From: Alphaproteobacteria bacterium
Lineage (GTDB): Bacteria; Pseudomonadota; Alphaproteobacteria; Rhodobacterales; Rhodobacteraceae
Length of the DNA stretch: 32,720 nucleotides
Direction of reading: 5' to 3'
NCBI GenBank assembly: GCA_030432315.1
Contig: JAUIHM010000035.1
Coordinates: 1 to 32,720 of the forward strand
Shown here piece after piece: positions 1-9,017 of the stretch. The number at the start of each line of letters is the position of its first letter. Within the stretch, counting starts at the first letter, position 1. Under the pieces are notes generated by a model. It did not search any database. It was not told the DNA's origin and saw only the letters and a program-made list of their open reading frames with translations. Both the position numbers and the translations under genes were made by a program.

Positions 1-1
1 G

Positions 2-151
2 ATTGCGGCAGGAAAGACCGTAAGGCTCAAGCGGCGCCATCCGATCCGGCCGATCACCACACGGGTGTACTACAATGGCACGCACCGGGTCGAACTGGTT
101 GCCAACGGCGTGGTGCTGGGGTCGGCGGAGTTCGAACTGACCGGCGTGTGA
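2..151 (+). CDS. C-terminal end of a probable AlkC-type DNA alkylation repair protein (partial)
   Basis: The frame is open from the window edge to the TGA at 149–151, giving the last 49 residues of a protein. The tail is basic and then forms a short beta-rich stretch with HPIRPITTR, VYYNGTHRVEL and FELTGV. From memory, this matches the immunoglobulin-like C-terminal domain of AlkC-type (COG4335) DNA glycosylases, which carry a HEAT-like body followed by such a domain. The catalytic HEAT part lies outside the window, so the family call rests on the tail alone. The stop codon overlaps the ATG of the next gene by one base (TGATG), which suggests translational coupling. Another enzyme with an Ig-like C-terminal domain cannot be excluded. 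Confidence 0.5.
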   Translation: MAAGKTVRLKRRHPIRPITTRVYYNGTHRVELVANGVVLGSAEFELTGV

Positions 152-759
152 TGTGCCTGAACCCCTGGCGGTATGCGGCGGAAGACGGGGCGACACTGAA
201 GCAGCTGGTTGCCCGCATAGTTACCGAGGATCCGGACCTTTCAGCACTGCTCGTGCGGTTGCGGGACAGCGGGCTTCCCGACGCGTGGCTGTCGTCGGGC
301 GCCATTTATGGAACGGTTTGGAACGTGCTGACCGGGCGGCCCCGCCGCCACGGGATAAAGGACTATGACATCATCTATTTCGACGGGTCGGACCTGTCGT
401 GGGAAGGCGAGGACCGGGAGATCCGCCGAGTTTCCGCGCTGATGGCATCACTCGGCCTGCCGGTGGAAATCAGAAACCAGGCGCGGGTGCATCTGTGGTA
501 CCGGCACCGGTTCGGAGCGGATTACCCAATGCTGCGCCATGCGACGGAATCGCTCGATTACTACGCCAGTCGGACCCATGCGGTTGCCGTGCGCGCGGGC
601 CCGCAGGGGATCGAAATCCGGGCCCCGTTTGGTCTGGAGCCGGTGTTCGCCATGCGCATGGAGCCCAACACAGTGTTGCCAAACGCCGCCTCCCACAGGG
701 AAAAGGCAGCGCGGGCGCAGGTCAACTGGCCGGAACTGACGGTGGTGGCCTGGCCGTGA
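151..759 (+). CDS. Nucleotidyltransferase-family protein (NTP_transf_6 / COG3575-like)
   Basis: A protein of about 200 residues resembling the PF06042/COG3575 family, a nucleotidyltransferase-fold group with no well-established substrate. Visible hallmarks are the SSGAIYGTVWN segment near residue 50, an acidic pair in KDYDIIYFD that would bind metal in this fold, LPVEIRNQARVHLWY in the middle, and a C-terminal PFGLEPVFAMRMEPN followed by KAARAQ and W..L. These match the family in order and overall length. I chose the ATG at 151, which overlaps the preceding stop; the GTG at 148 is the alternative. The gene is probably co-transcribed with the upstream repair gene and converges on hbdA. The physiological reaction is unknown. 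Confidence 0.82.
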   Translation: MCLNPWRYAAEDGATLKQLVARIVTEDPDLSALLVRLRDSGLPDAWLSSGAIYGTVWNVLTGRPRRHGIKDYDIIYFDGSDLSWEGEDREIRRVSALMASLGLPVEIRNQARVHLWYRHRFGADYPMLRHATESLDYYASRTHAVAVRAGPQGIEIRAPFGLEPVFAMRMEPNTVLPNAASHREKAARAQVNWPELTVVAWP

Positions 760-862
760 GGCCGGTCGGCTGCAGCAGTCAACCGCGAGGTCAGAGACTG
801 GACCGAAGTGGAGGTTCCGGAGCGGCGGGGAAGTTGCAGGTGGCCGGGGCCCGTCTGCCAGA

Positions 863-1741
863 TTACCGGGTCGGAACCGGGTCGCCGTCACCACGGTAAT
901 CGTAAAAACCGCGTTTGGTCTTGCGGCCGAGCCAGCCGGCTTCGACATATTTGGTCAGAAGCGGGCAGGGGCGGTACTTGGTGTCGGCAAGCCCCTCATG
1001 CAGAACGTTCATGATTGCGAGACATGTATCGAGGCCGATGAAGTCGGCCAGTTCCAGCGGACCCATCGGGTGGTTGGCGCCGAGTTTCATCGAGGTGTCG
1101 ATGGCCGAGACCGAGCCGACGCCCTCATAGAGGGCATACACGGCCTCGTTGATCATCGGGATCAGGATGCGGTTGACGATGAAAGCCGGATAATCCTCGG
1201 AACTGGCGGCGGTCTTGCCGAGGGTTTTCACCACCTCATGCAGCGTCGAATAAGTCTCCGCGCTGGTAGCGATCCCGCGAATGAGCTCGACGAGCTGCAT
1301 TACCGGCACCGGATTCATGAAATGAAATCCCATGAACCGTTCCGGACGGTCCGTGTCGGCGGCGAGGCGCGTGATGGAGATCGATGATGTATTGGTCGTC
1401 AGCAGTGTGTGCGGCGCAAGGTGATCGGCAAGCGAAGAAAAGATCTTTTTCTTGATTTCCTCGCGTTCAGTGGCGCTCTCGACGATCAGGTCGGTTTCGC
1501 CGATGGCGGCGATGTCCGTGGTGGTGGTTATGCGTGCGAGTGCCTGTGCCTGTTCTTCGGCGGTGATCCTGCCGCGGGATACCTGCCGGTCCAGATTCTT
1601 CGCGATGATTGACGGGGTGCGGTCCAGGGCATCCTGCGATACGTCGTTGACCAGAACGTCAAACCCTGCAAGGGCAAAAACATGGGCGATCCCGTTGCCC
1701 ATCTGTCCTGCGCCGATCACGCCTATACGCCTGATGTCCAT
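863..1741 (-). CDS. hbdA: 3-hydroxybutyryl-CoA dehydrogenase
   Basis: A 292-residue NAD(P)-dependent dehydrogenase that interconverts 3-hydroxybutyryl-CoA and acetoacetyl-CoA in beta-oxidation or butyrate/PHB metabolism, in the cytoplasm. The N-terminal Rossmann fold starts with GVIGAGQMGNGIAH. The active-site segment GFHFMNPVPVMQLVE holds the catalytic His140 and the paired Glu152. The C-terminal helical domain carries NHPMGPLELADFIGLD and GRKTKRGFYDY, as in Hbd/FadB-type enzymes. The frame extends 11 codons upstream of the ATG at 1741, but that ATG fits the family start and has AAGG upstream. In relatives this gene usually follows etfA directly; here a chemoreceptor and a divergent gene lie between them. 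Confidence 0.93.
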   Translation of the reverse strand: MDIRRIGVIGAGQMGNGIAHVFALAGFDVLVNDVSQDALDRTPSIIAKNLDRQVSRGRITAEEQAQALARITTTTDIAAIGETDLIVESATEREEIKKKIFSSLADHLAPHTLLTTNTSSISITRLAADTDRPERFMGFHFMNPVPVMQLVELIRGIATSAETYSTLHEVVKTLGKTAASSEDYPAFIVNRILIPMINEAVYALYEGVGSVSAIDTSMKLGANHPMGPLELADFIGLDTCLAIMNVLHEGLADTKYRPCPLLTKYVEAGWLGRKTKRGFYDYRGDGDPVPTR

Positions 1742-1879
1742 GTAGATTTGCCTTACTGGTGCCGTGCACCGCACATTATGCGGTCCTGGCTCAGGGGCGC
1801 AACAGGATACTCCCGCGATCGGCGAAACAGGCGGTATGGGACGCCTGATCGCCCAAAAAGCTCTCAGAAGGAGGAGGGG

Positions 1880-4600
1880 TCAGGCCGCCTTGCCGGCAAA
1901 GCCGCTTCTGTTCCCGACCGCTGCCGACGGGATCCGGAAGAATGAAGTCGCCTCGGCCAGTTCCCGGGCAAGTCTGACAAGCGCTTCGGTCGAATTGGCG
2001 GTTTCCGTCACCATGATCGAGTTCTCGTGCGTCATCGCATCCATGTCATTGACCGCGGTCGAAATCTGTTCGACTCCGCTGGCCTGTTCGAGCGCGGCAT
2101 GGGCGATCTGGTCGACCAGTCCGGTAACCTCGCCGATCGAGGTCGTGATGTCGGTGAGCGCGCTGCTGACACGCTGTGAGACTTCGACGCCGGTCTTGAC
2201 GTGGCCGTCGGTCTCGGAAATCAGCTTCCGGATCTCGGTCGCAGCGCCACCGGCGCGCTGGGCGAGGGCACGAACCTCGGTTGCAACGACTGCGAAGCCC
2301 TTGCCCGCATCGCCGGCCCGTGCGGCCTCGACCGAGGCATTCAGGGCCAGCAGATTGGTCTGGAACGCAATTTCGTCGATCATGCCGACAATGTTGAAAA
2401 CCTTTTCCGAAGAGTCCTGGATCGATGAAACGGCGCGGGCACTTTCTGCGGTAATTTCCTTGCCGCGTATCGCGGTATCGCGGGCGGCGACCGCAAGCCG
2501 GTTGGCCTCTTCCGCGATCTTCGTGGATTCCCTGACGGTCTGGTTGAGCTGGGTGGCCGCCGCAGAGGTTTCCACGAGGTTGGCGGCGGTGGATTCGGTC
2601 CTGACGGACAGTTTGTGGGCACCGTCCGCGATGTGTCCCGAAGTGGTATCGACCTGCACGGAAGCGGCCTGAAGACGACCGACAATATCGCCGATCTTGT
2701 CAACGGTTTCGTTGGTATCGGCTTTCAGTCTGCCAAACTGGCCAAAGTAATCGGCAGTGATCTTGTGGGTCAGGTCTCCCTTTGCCATTGCGGACATCAG
2801 GCCTCCAAATTCGTCAACGAGATTGCTGACGACGTCTATCAGGCCGTTCACGCCTTTGCCGAGCGTGTGATAGGTCGATTCCTCTTCCGAAAGCTCGATG
2901 CGGCCGGAGAGATCGCCCTTGCTTGCTGCATGAACCACCGCCTCAATGTTTTCGCGCAGTTGGATGCCGTTGGTGATGTCCCGCCATTCAACGACCGTGC
3001 CGGTGCGGCGGCCTGTCGGGTCCGTCACCGGATTGAAGGCAAGCACTACGCGACGGCCGCCGAGCGACAGAAGGATATCTCTCGTGCCGGCAATGACGGA
3101 GTCAATGTCTTGCGCGTATTCGGATCCGGTCAGAAACACGTCGATGCCAGTGCCGACAACCGCCTCCGGATCGAGCGCGGGGATCTGGATGGCAATGTTG
3201 GTTCCGTGTTCGGCAAACAGTCCGTCGAGTTTCGCGTTGGTGTAGACCACCTGGTTATCCAGGTTGAGAACCATGATCATGGTGCTGCAGCCGTCGAGCG
3301 CGCAGCGGAGCCGGGCGCTCTCGATACCGTGCTCGTAAATCTTCTCGGTTTCCCGCACCAGCATGCCGATTTCGTCGGCGCGCTCGGCACCTGGAACCTC
3401 AACCCTCTGGCCGCGGGACATTTTCTGGAGGGCTTTGCCGATTTCGATGATCGGGCGCACGGCGCGGGCCGCGGTGATCCGGCTGAAAAGACCGACGAAA
3501 ACCAGCGAGGCGAGGGACAGCGAAACCATCGTCCAGAGCATGGTCTTGACCGGTGCGAAGGCGCTTTCGTGTGAAATCTCAGATACTAGCGCCCAAAGGG
3601 AGCCGTTGTATTCGAACGGTTGGTACGCCTGCAGGACCGGGGTGCCGTCATCGTTGACGCCCTCCGCCACTCCCGAATGTCCCGCCAGAGCCTGTCGGAC
3701 CGCTTCGCTGTCCTTCGTGACTTTCAGTGCCGTGGGTGTGTCTCGCGACGACAGATCGCTGCGCAGGAGCATGTCCGGCCCGACAACATAGTTTTCCGTC
3801 CGGGTGTCACGGCCGACATGGGCGGCGATGGTCGCGTCCAGTGTGGTGACCGGAAATTCGAACGCAATTACCCCGACCGGTTTTCCCGAGGCTCCGCGGA
3901 CGGCGCGGGCGGCGAAACCGACCGGCAGGCCGCCGGCGACCGGATACTCCACGAAATCGGATTTTGCGTCGGAGTTGTCGAAGGGATTCGCCAGTGCCTC
4001 GCGAAATACCCTCGCAAGTGCAGTTTCACTGTAGGAGCCCGTAGTCAGATTGGTTCCAAAGTCATCGGCCTTTTTCGTCGAATAGATGATCTCTCCGCTC
4101 GGAAGGATCAGCAAGACGTCGTGATAGCACCGATCGTTCTTCAGTTGCCGAAACAGGGGGTGATACTTCTGGTGCACCAGTCCGTAGCCGGAATAGACGT
4201 CGGAATAGTCGAGGTTTTCCCGTCTGTCAGCCTGGTTGGGGTTGGAACTGATATATCCCCGGCGCAGTACGTTCAGCGGATCGACTGTCGTACCCAACAT
4301 CCGCGGGGCGAAGTTCAGGGCGTCCTGAAACTCGGTGAGCGCGGCACGGGCGGGTTCGGTCGTTGACCAGAAGTTGATGTCTTCGGAGATCCGCTCGAAA
4401 TAGGCCTCGATCGATTCACCATGGACGGTGCTGACGGATTCAATGCGTTCGGAAACCAGATCAATCGTGCTGTTCCTGGCAACGAGAATTGCCGCGCCAC
4501 CGACCAGAAGCGCGGTTGCAAAGGCTGAGCCGAGCAAAACGAGGGTCAGCTTGTGTGTGAGGTCAAGTCGTGCCGGCGACACGGTTCCGGTTTCTGTCAT
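1880..4600 (-). CDS. Methyl-accepting chemotaxis protein (Cache sensor, HAMP, PAS, MA domain)
   Basis: A chemoreceptor of about 906 residues, longer than the classical ~550. TM1 lies at about residues 18–41. A periplasmic region of about 310 residues follows; it looks like a Cache sensor ([28 protein letters not shown]). TM2 is near residues 355–377. A HAMP segment ([12 protein letters not shown]), a PAS-like domain ([15 protein letters not shown]) and a second HAMP-like linker ([13 protein letters not shown]) come next. The signalling domain has the hairpin [19 protein letters not shown] at about residues 738–765, where CheA/CheW bind. No NWETF-type CheR tether ends the protein. I chose the ATG at 4600 because the transmembrane start fits; a GTG at 4639 would add 13 residues. 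The ligand is unknown and no other che genes are nearby. Confidence 0.95.
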   Translation of the reverse strand: MTETGTVSPARLDLTHKLTLVLLGSAFATALLVGGAAILVARNSTIDLVSERIESVSTVHGESIEAYFERISEDINFWSTTEPARAALTEFQDALNFAPRMLGTTVDPLNVLRRGYISSNPNQADRRENLDYSDVYSGYGLVHQKYHPLFRQLKNDRCYHDVLLILPSGEIIYSTKKADDFGTNLTTGSYSETALARVFREALANPFDNSDAKSDFVEYPVAGGLPVGFAARAVRGASGKPVGVIAFEFPVTTLDATIAAHVGRDTRTENYVVGPDMLLRSDLSSRDTPTALKVTKDSEAVRQALAGHSGVAEGVNDDGTPVLQAYQPFEYNGSLWALVSEISHESAFAPVKTMLWTMVSLSLASLVFVGLFSRITAARAVRPIIEIGKALQKMSRGQRVEVPGAERADEIGMLVRETEKIYEHGIESARLRCALDGCSTMIMVLNLDNQVVYTNAKLDGLFAEHGTNIAIQIPALDPEAVVGTGIDVFLTGSEYAQDIDSVIAGTRDILLSLGGRRVVLAFNPVTDPTGRRTGTVVEWRDITNGIQLRENIEAVVHAASKGDLSGRIELSEEESTYHTLGKGVNGLIDVVSNLVDEFGGLMSAMAKGDLTHKITADYFGQFGRLKADTNETVDKIGDIVGRLQAASVQVDTTSGHIADGAHKLSVRTESTAANLVETSAAATQLNQTVRESTKIAEEANRLAVAARDTAIRGKEITAESARAVSSIQDSSEKVFNIVGMIDEIAFQTNLLALNASVEAARAGDAGKGFAVVATEVRALAQRAGGAATEIRKLISETDGHVKTGVEVSQRVSSALTDITTSIGEVTGLVDQIAHAALEQASGVEQISTAVNDMDAMTHENSIMVTETANSTEALVRLARELAEATSFFRIPSAAVGNRSGFAGKAA

Positions 4601-4836
4601 GGGATACCCAACAGCATGAACAAGAATTTCAGGCGTCACAGTTTCACATGTGGATAAATGGAGGATTAACCGCGTTTACCTGCAGGAAATGATGGCCACC
4701 AGCGGGTGGCAACTTCGTACGCGGCGTCGGTTTCCGCAGCGCAGCCGGCTTCAAAGATAACCTTGCCTTCATGTTACTGTGCGCAACTCTTCCGCGTGCA
4801 CATTGGATGAGGTCAGGACCCATGGAGGTCGGTAGA
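4601..4836. promoter_or_regulatory. Divergent intergenic region between the chemoreceptor and the small membrane protein
   Basis: These 236 bases separate two divergent genes and must hold both promoters. They contain a palindrome CACATGTG at 4645–4652 and a hairpin with a 6-bp stem (GCCACC / GGTGGC at 4695–4710, loop AGCG). There is no T-tract beside the hairpin, so it is not a typical intrinsic terminator. I could not assign -35/-10 boxes with confidence, and no coding frame here has a good start signal. Confidence 0.4.
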
Positions 4837-5505
4837 ATGTTGTCGGCCGAAGCGGTCGGGCTGATGAGCTTCGGCGGTCTGATGGCGCTGGCCGGTGTCT
4901 GGTTGATGCTGCTCGAAGGCGAGACAGGGAGTGCAAAGCTTGCCCTGTTCGGGGTCGAGGTGCAGGCGGTGCCCGCCGGGTTCGCGGTGTTTCTGGCGGG
5001 ATCGGTGACGACAATCGCGCCGATCGTTGAGCCTGAAGGGACGTCACAGCTCGTGTCCGGAGCACTGAGTGCGACGGGGCTGACGCAGATGCCCGTCGAA
5101 ACGGTGCAGGTGGAGATTCCACCGGAAGCGTCGCGGCGGGACTTCGAACCTTCAAACAACGGCATGGCTGCAGCCGGTCTCATCCGCCTTGGGGAGATGG
5201 TCACCGGTACCCATTCCGGTAGCGACTGGGACTGGTACCTTCTGGGAACCGAGTCGCTCACGGACGGTCGGTTTCAGGTTGTGGTGCGGGAGGGGGACCG
5301 TGCCTGTGACGTGTTCTACTTCGACTGGCGGCGGCAGTTTGCCGGAGGCTCCAAGCTAAGCCCCGGTTCGGTCGGTATTGAGATTCCGGTTGGAGACAAT
5401 CCGGGCTATTTCGTCCAGTTCGCCTGTCCCGAGGGTACGGACGAACGGACTTATGTGGTCACGTTCGAAGCCGTGCCGGAGAAACGCCGGCAGGCGCTGC
5501 CCTGA
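4837..5505 (+). CDS. Small membrane-anchored protein with a C-terminal PPC-like beta domain
   Basis: I do not recognise a named family. The predicted protein has 222 residues. Two hydrophobic segments lie at the N-terminus (LMSFGGLMALAGVWLMLL, then a second near VPAGFAVFLAGSVTTIA). An acidic/Pro linker follows, then a C-terminal beta-rich domain with GTHSGSDWDWYLLG, FQVVVREGD and GYFVQFACPEGTD. The pattern 'G..D.DWY' followed by beta strands recalls bacterial pre-peptidase C-terminal (PPC) sandwiches. The start at 4837 is set by GGAGGT at 4824–4829, seven bases upstream; in-frame ATGs at 4771, 4807 and 4822 lack such a site. The gene is oriented against its neighbours between hbdA and etfA, next to the chemoreceptor. 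It may be an envelope sensor or anchor protein, but no function can be assigned. Confidence 0.75.
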   Translation: MLSAEAVGLMSFGGLMALAGVWLMLLEGETGSAKLALFGVEVQAVPAGFAVFLAGSVTTIAPIVEPEGTSQLVSGALSATGLTQMPVETVQVEIPPEASRRDFEPSNNGMAAAGLIRLGEMVTGTHSGSDWDWYLLGTESLTDGRFQVVVREGDRACDVFYFDWRRQFAGGSKLSPGSVGIEIPVGDNPGYFVQFACPEGTDERTYVVTFEAVPEKRRQALP

Positions 5506-5538
5506 TCCGCGCGGGAACCGGGCAGCGGCGGGAAAAAC

Positions 5539-6468
5539 TCAGCCGAGCTTGGCCTGCAGTTCCGGCACGATGTCGAACAGGTCGCCCACCAGCCCGTAGT
5601 CGGCTACCTGAAAAATCGGCGCTTCCTCGTCCTTGTTGATCGCGACGATCACCTTGCTGTCCTTCATCCCGGCCAGGTGCTGGATGGCGCCGGAAATGCC
5701 GACCGCAATGTAGAGTTCGGGCGCGACGACCTTGCCGGTCTGGCCGACCTGCCAGTCGTTGGGGGCGTACCCGGAATCGACGGCGGCGCGGGATGCTCCG
5801 ACCGCGGCACCGAGCGCGTCGGCCAGTCCGGCGATCAGTGCGAAGTTTTCCTCCGAGCCGACCCCCCGGCCTCCGGAAACGACGATCTTCGCGGACGCCA
5901 GTTCCGGGCGGTCGCTCGTCTGGACGCGGTCCTCAACGAAGGCGGAGAGCGCTGGATCCGCACCCGCTTCGGCGGTGGAGACCTCGACGGCGTCCTGCGC
6001 GCCGATACTGTCGAACGCGGCGCCGCGGACGGTAATGATTTTGACGGGATCGGCGCTTTCCACGGTCTGGATCGCGTTGCCGGCATAGATCGGCCGCTCG
6101 AAGGTATTGGCGTCGACCACGCCGGTGATGTCGGAAATGACCATCACGTCAAGAAGTGCGGCGAGACGCGGTGCGACATTCTTGCCGGTCGTGGTCGCCG
6201 GAAAGAGAATGTGGCTGTAGCCGTCCGCCATGCCGCGGATCAGTTCGGTGAGCGGTTCCGCCAGGCGGTGGGCGTACTGTGCGCCTTCGACGTGCAGGAC
6301 GGCGGAAACCCCGTCGAGTTTTGCGGCTTCCGCGGCAACGGCGGCACAGTTTTCCCCGGCAACGAGCAGGGTAATGTCACCGCCGATGGATTTCGCCGCC
6401 GAAACGGTCCGCGCCGTTGCATCGTTCAGGGCGCTGTTGTCGTGTTTGGCATAGACCAGAACAGCCAT
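5539..6468 (-). CDS. etfA: Electron transfer flavoprotein subunit alpha
   Basis: A 309-residue FAD-binding subunit of the ETF heterodimer, which carries electrons from acyl-CoA dehydrogenases to ETF-ubiquinone oxidoreductase. The N-terminal domain starts [11 protein letters not shown] and contains [19 protein letters not shown]. The C-terminal FAD domain shows [51 protein letters not shown] and [20 protein letters not shown], the conserved flavin-contact motifs. Length is standard. It starts one base after the etfB stop, so the two are translationally coupled. It is followed on the other strand by a convergent small membrane gene, not directly by hbdA as in many relatives. Confidence 0.97.
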   Translation of the reverse strand: MAVLVYAKHDNSALNDATARTVSAAKSIGGDITLLVAGENCAAVAAEAAKLDGVSAVLHVEGAQYAHRLAEPLTELIRGMADGYSHILFPATTTGKNVAPRLAALLDVMVISDITGVVDANTFERPIYAGNAIQTVESADPVKIITVRGAAFDSIGAQDAVEVSTAEAGADPALSAFVEDRVQTSDRPELASAKIVVSGGRGVGSEENFALIAGLADALGAAVGASRAAVDSGYAPNDWQVGQTGKVVAPELYIAVGISGAIQHLAGMKDSKVIVAINKDEEAPIFQVADYGLVGDLFDIVPELQAKLG

Positions 6469-6469
6469 G

Positions 6470-7231
6470 TCAGATGACCCCCGCTTCGTTTTTCAGTTTG
6501 TCGACAAGTTCGTCCACCGATGCCACCTTCACACCCGCCTTGCGGGTTTCCGGCTCGGCCGTGCGGATGATCTTCAGGCGCGGCGTGACATCCACGCCGT
6601 AATCTTCCGGAGTTTTTTCCTCGAGCGGCTTGCGCTTGGCTTTCATGATGTTGGGCAGCGAGGCGTAGCGCGGCTCGTTCAGGCGCAGGTCGGCGGTAAC
6701 GATCGCCGGCAGCGTCACTTTGATGACCTGAAGACCGCCATCGACCTCGCGGGTCACTTCGGCGGAACCGTCGGATATTTCCACTTTTGAGGCGAACGTC
6801 GCCTGCGGCCAGCCCAGAAGGGCCGCCAGCATCTGGCCGGTGGCGTTCATGTCGTTGTCGATGGCCTGCTTGCCGGCGATCACCAGACCAGGTTCTTCGT
6901 CATCAATGACCGCCTTGAGGATCTTCGCCACCGCGAGCGGTTCCGTATCGGAATGAACGTCATCAGTCACAACCACGAGGATCGCCCGGTCCGCACCCAT
7001 TGCAAGCGCGGTTCGCAGGGTTTCCTGACACTGCTTCACACCGATGGAAACGGCGACGATTTCCGTCGCAACGCCTTTTTCCTTCAGCCGGATCGCTTCT
7101 TCGACGGCAATCTCGTCGAACGGGTTCATCGACATCTTGACGTTGGTCAGATCGACGCCGGTGCCGTCGGATTTGACCCGCACCTTCACGTTGTAGTCGA
7201 TCACGCGTTTGACCGGAACGAGGACCTTCAT
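6470..7231 (-). CDS. etfB: Electron transfer flavoprotein subunit beta
   Basis: The 253-residue AMP-binding partner of EtfA. It begins [20 protein letters not shown] and contains [19 protein letters not shown], the AMP-site segment [20 protein letters not shown], and the partner-recognition loop [18 protein letters not shown] that docks onto acyl-CoA dehydrogenases. The ATG at 7231 has AAGGA six bases upstream. It is the first gene of the etfBA pair. The cobalamin adenosyltransferase and twin-TM genes, which usually sit immediately upstream in related genomes, are separated here by a hemolysin-III-like gene. Confidence 0.97.
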   Translation of the reverse strand: MKVLVPVKRVIDYNVKVRVKSDGTGVDLTNVKMSMNPFDEIAVEEAIRLKEKGVATEIVAVSIGVKQCQETLRTALAMGADRAILVVVTDDVHSDTEPLAVAKILKAVIDDEEPGLVIAGKQAIDNDMNATGQMLAALLGWPQATFASKVEISDGSAEVTREVDGGLQVIKVTLPAIVTADLRLNEPRYASLPNIMKAKRKPLEEKTPEDYGVDVTPRLKIIRTAEPETRKAGVKVASVDELVDKLKNEAGVI

Positions 7232-7380
7232 GACGCATCCTTTTCTTGTGCGCGAGCGCTTCGGGCGGGAGCAGCGTCCCGGGGCGCTCTCAAGACACCA
7301 GTTTGTGGTGGATACGGCAGGGCATTGCGGCGGTGCAATAGAAACTTTGGGTCAGCCGGAGCGTTTTGGCCCGGATCGGC

Positions 7381-8043
7381 TCAAATGGTCGGCGAGCGCC
7401 CCCAGATTTCCGCAAAGACCGCGCAGTAGACCACGGCGGTGGCCGCGAGCACGAACACGTGCCAGATCGTGTTGTGAAACGGCAGACGTTGCCAGAGAAA
7501 GAACAACACGCCAAGGGTATAGAGGCATCCCCCGGCGAGGATCAGACTGAAACCGGTCGTGGTCATTTCAGAAAACAGCGAGTCACCGGCCATGACTCCG
7601 GCCCAGCCGATGCCGAGGTACAGCAGGATGCTGGCGCGGCGCATCCACGACGGTCCGAACAGGATTGCCGCCACTCCGGCGGCGGCGGCGGTCCAGATGC
7701 CGGCCAGAAGCAAGCCGGTCGATCCGCCGGCCAGCGTGGCAAAAGGCGTATAGGAACCGGCAATCTTCATGTAGATCGCCGACTGGTCGAACCTTCGCAG
7801 CAGGTCCCGCCGGTTCGGGAGCGGTGCGAGGTGGTAAATCGCGGAACAGCTGAGCATCAGCACGAGGCAGACGCAGTATACCGACACAGCGACAATCATC
7901 GAGCGGTCGTGAAACCAGACTGCGGCGAGCGTGATCAGCACCGGTGCCGCGATCAGCGCGCTCAGAACCCCAAGAACGTGGATTGCGCCATCTGACAGGC
8001 GCTCCGCACGCGTGTAGACGTTTGGTTCCCGCGATTTCAGCAT
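7381..8043 (-). CDS. Hemolysin III / PAQR family membrane protein
   Basis: An integral membrane protein of about 220 residues with seven hydrophobic segments, matching the HlyIII/PAQR family (YqfA/TrhA-like). Family signatures are ERLSDGAIHVLG near the N-terminus, CSAIYHL with its conserved Ser and His, FDQSAIYMKIAGSYTPF, and the C-terminal LPFHNTIWHVFVL; the Asp and His residues form the family's metal site. Bacterial members affect membrane properties, and a few were described as hemolysins. I chose the ATG at 8043 because GGGGG (8052–8056) lies eight bases upstream; ATGs at 8049 and further upstream are also in frame. It lies between the adenosyltransferase and etfB but has a 149-base gap on the etfB side, so it is probably transcribed separately. 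Confidence 0.88.
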   Translation of the reverse strand: MLKSREPNVYTRAERLSDGAIHVLGVLSALIAAPVLITLAAVWFHDRSMIVAVSVYCVCLVLMLSCSAIYHLAPLPNRRDLLRRFDQSAIYMKIAGSYTPFATLAGGSTGLLLAGIWTAAAAGVAAILFGPSWMRRASILLYLGIGWAGVMAGDSLFSEMTTTGFSLILAGGCLYTLGVLFFLWQRLPFHNTIWHVFVLAATAVVYCAVFAEIWGRSPTI

Positions 8044-8147
8044 ACCCATTTCCCCCACGTCTGAAATTAGATCAGACTTGTGAAAAATTTGGAAACGCAA
8101 TCTCGGAGTCTGGTTATCAGCGTTGTGTTACCGGCGCGCGCAGCGCT

Positions 8148-8723
8148 TCAGGTCCGGTTGGCCCCGGGAACCCAGAGCACATCCGCCCGGCCGCCGTCAT
8201 TGGCCATGCGTGCGGCGACGAAAAACCAGTCGGAAAGGCGGTTGAGGTATTTCACGGCGGCCGGATTGACCGGCTCCGCTGCGGCGAGTTCCACCACGAG
8301 GCGTTCGGCCCGGCGACACACGGTACGGCAGAGGTGCAGATGGGCCGCCAGCGGCGCGCCGGCCGGCAGGATGAAGCTGCGCAGAGGCGCAAGCTCGCGG
8401 GTGAGCCGGTCGATTTCGACCTCTAGAGCATCAGTCTGGGGATCGGTCATGCGCAGCCGGGGATACTCCGCCTTTGCGTCGTTTTCGAGGTCCGGCGTAC
8501 ACAGATCGGCACCGAGATCGAACAGGTCGTTCTGGATCCGTGACAGCAGCCCATCGACCTCGCCCTCCGCGTGCAGTCGGGCGAGACCCATGGTTGCATT
8601 CAGCTCGTCCACGGTTCCGTAGGCCGATACACGCAGGGCGTGCTTGTCGACGCGGGTGCCGTCGCCCAGCGCTGTCTGCCCCGTATCGCCGGTGCGGGTG
8701 TATATTCTGTTCAGAACCACCAT
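8148..8723 (-). CDS. Cob(I)alamin adenosyltransferase, PduO type
   Basis: A 191-residue ATP:corrinoid adenosyltransferase that makes adenosylcobalamin from cob(I)alamin. It starts MVVLNRIYTRTGDTGQT with the nucleotide-binding GDGTRVDK, then RVSAYGTVDELNA. The C-terminal active site carries FILPAGAPLAAHLHLCRT, CRRAERLVV and VKYLNRLSDWFFV, the PduO-family signature; the usual Gly-Gly of FILPGG is Ala-Gly here. Length is normal. The start lies three bases after the twin-TM stop, so the two form one operon. A likely user of the cofactor is a mutase in propionyl-CoA metabolism, encoded outside this window. Confidence 0.95.
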   Translation of the reverse strand: MVVLNRIYTRTGDTGQTALGDGTRVDKHALRVSAYGTVDELNATMGLARLHAEGEVDGLLSRIQNDLFDLGADLCTPDLENDAKAEYPRLRMTDPQTDALEVEIDRLTRELAPLRSFILPAGAPLAAHLHLCRTVCRRAERLVVELAAAEPVNPAAVKYLNRLSDWFFVAARMANDGGRADVLWVPGANRT

Positions 8724-8726
8724 CGG

Positions 8727-8933
8727 TCAGCCTCCCGTGCGGCTGAAATAGACAAAAGCGACGATCGCGATGACGGCGATGAACTGCAAGAGCAGACGCA
8801 GGCGCATGATCCTGTTGGCATACTTTCGATTGAAGTCACCGCCGCGCCCGAAGGTTCCGACACCGAACAAAAGGACCGCGAGAACCGCCAGGCAGGCGAC
8901 CGCGGCAAAGATGAAAAGGGGATCGTCGCGCAT
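8727..8933 (-). CDS. Twin-transmembrane (HIG1-like) small membrane protein
   Basis: A 68-residue protein with two hydrophobic segments (about residues 7–25 and 47–63) joined by a basic loop containing GGDFNRKYANRIMRLR. This layout matches the small 'twin transmembrane' / hypoxia-induced-domain proteins usually found immediately upstream of the PduO adenosyltransferase and etf genes in alphaproteobacteria. The ATG at 8933 has GAGG eight bases upstream. Its role is not known; HIG1 relatives associate with respiratory complexes, so a link to electron transfer is only an inference from family and context. Confidence 0.85.
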   Translation of the reverse strand: MRDDPLFIFAAVACLAVLAVLLFGVGTFGRGGDFNRKYANRIMRLRLLLQFIAVIAIVAFVYFSRTGG

Positions 8934-9017
8934 TGGCTGAACCTCGCTGTTTGGACCGCATTTAGCCGAATTGCCCGGTGAAGCAAAGCGCGGTCGCGAT
9001 CACAATCCGCCCAGCCG

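Noticed and set aside
4601..4639. GTG at 4639 as the chemoreceptor start
   Set aside because: It would add 13 residues ahead of a well-placed ATG and normal N-terminal membrane segment, without a better ribosome site.
4695..4710. GCCACC-AGCG-GGTGGC hairpin as an intrinsic terminator
   Set aside because: It lies between divergent gene starts and has no T-run on either side, so termination of an upstream gene makes no sense there.
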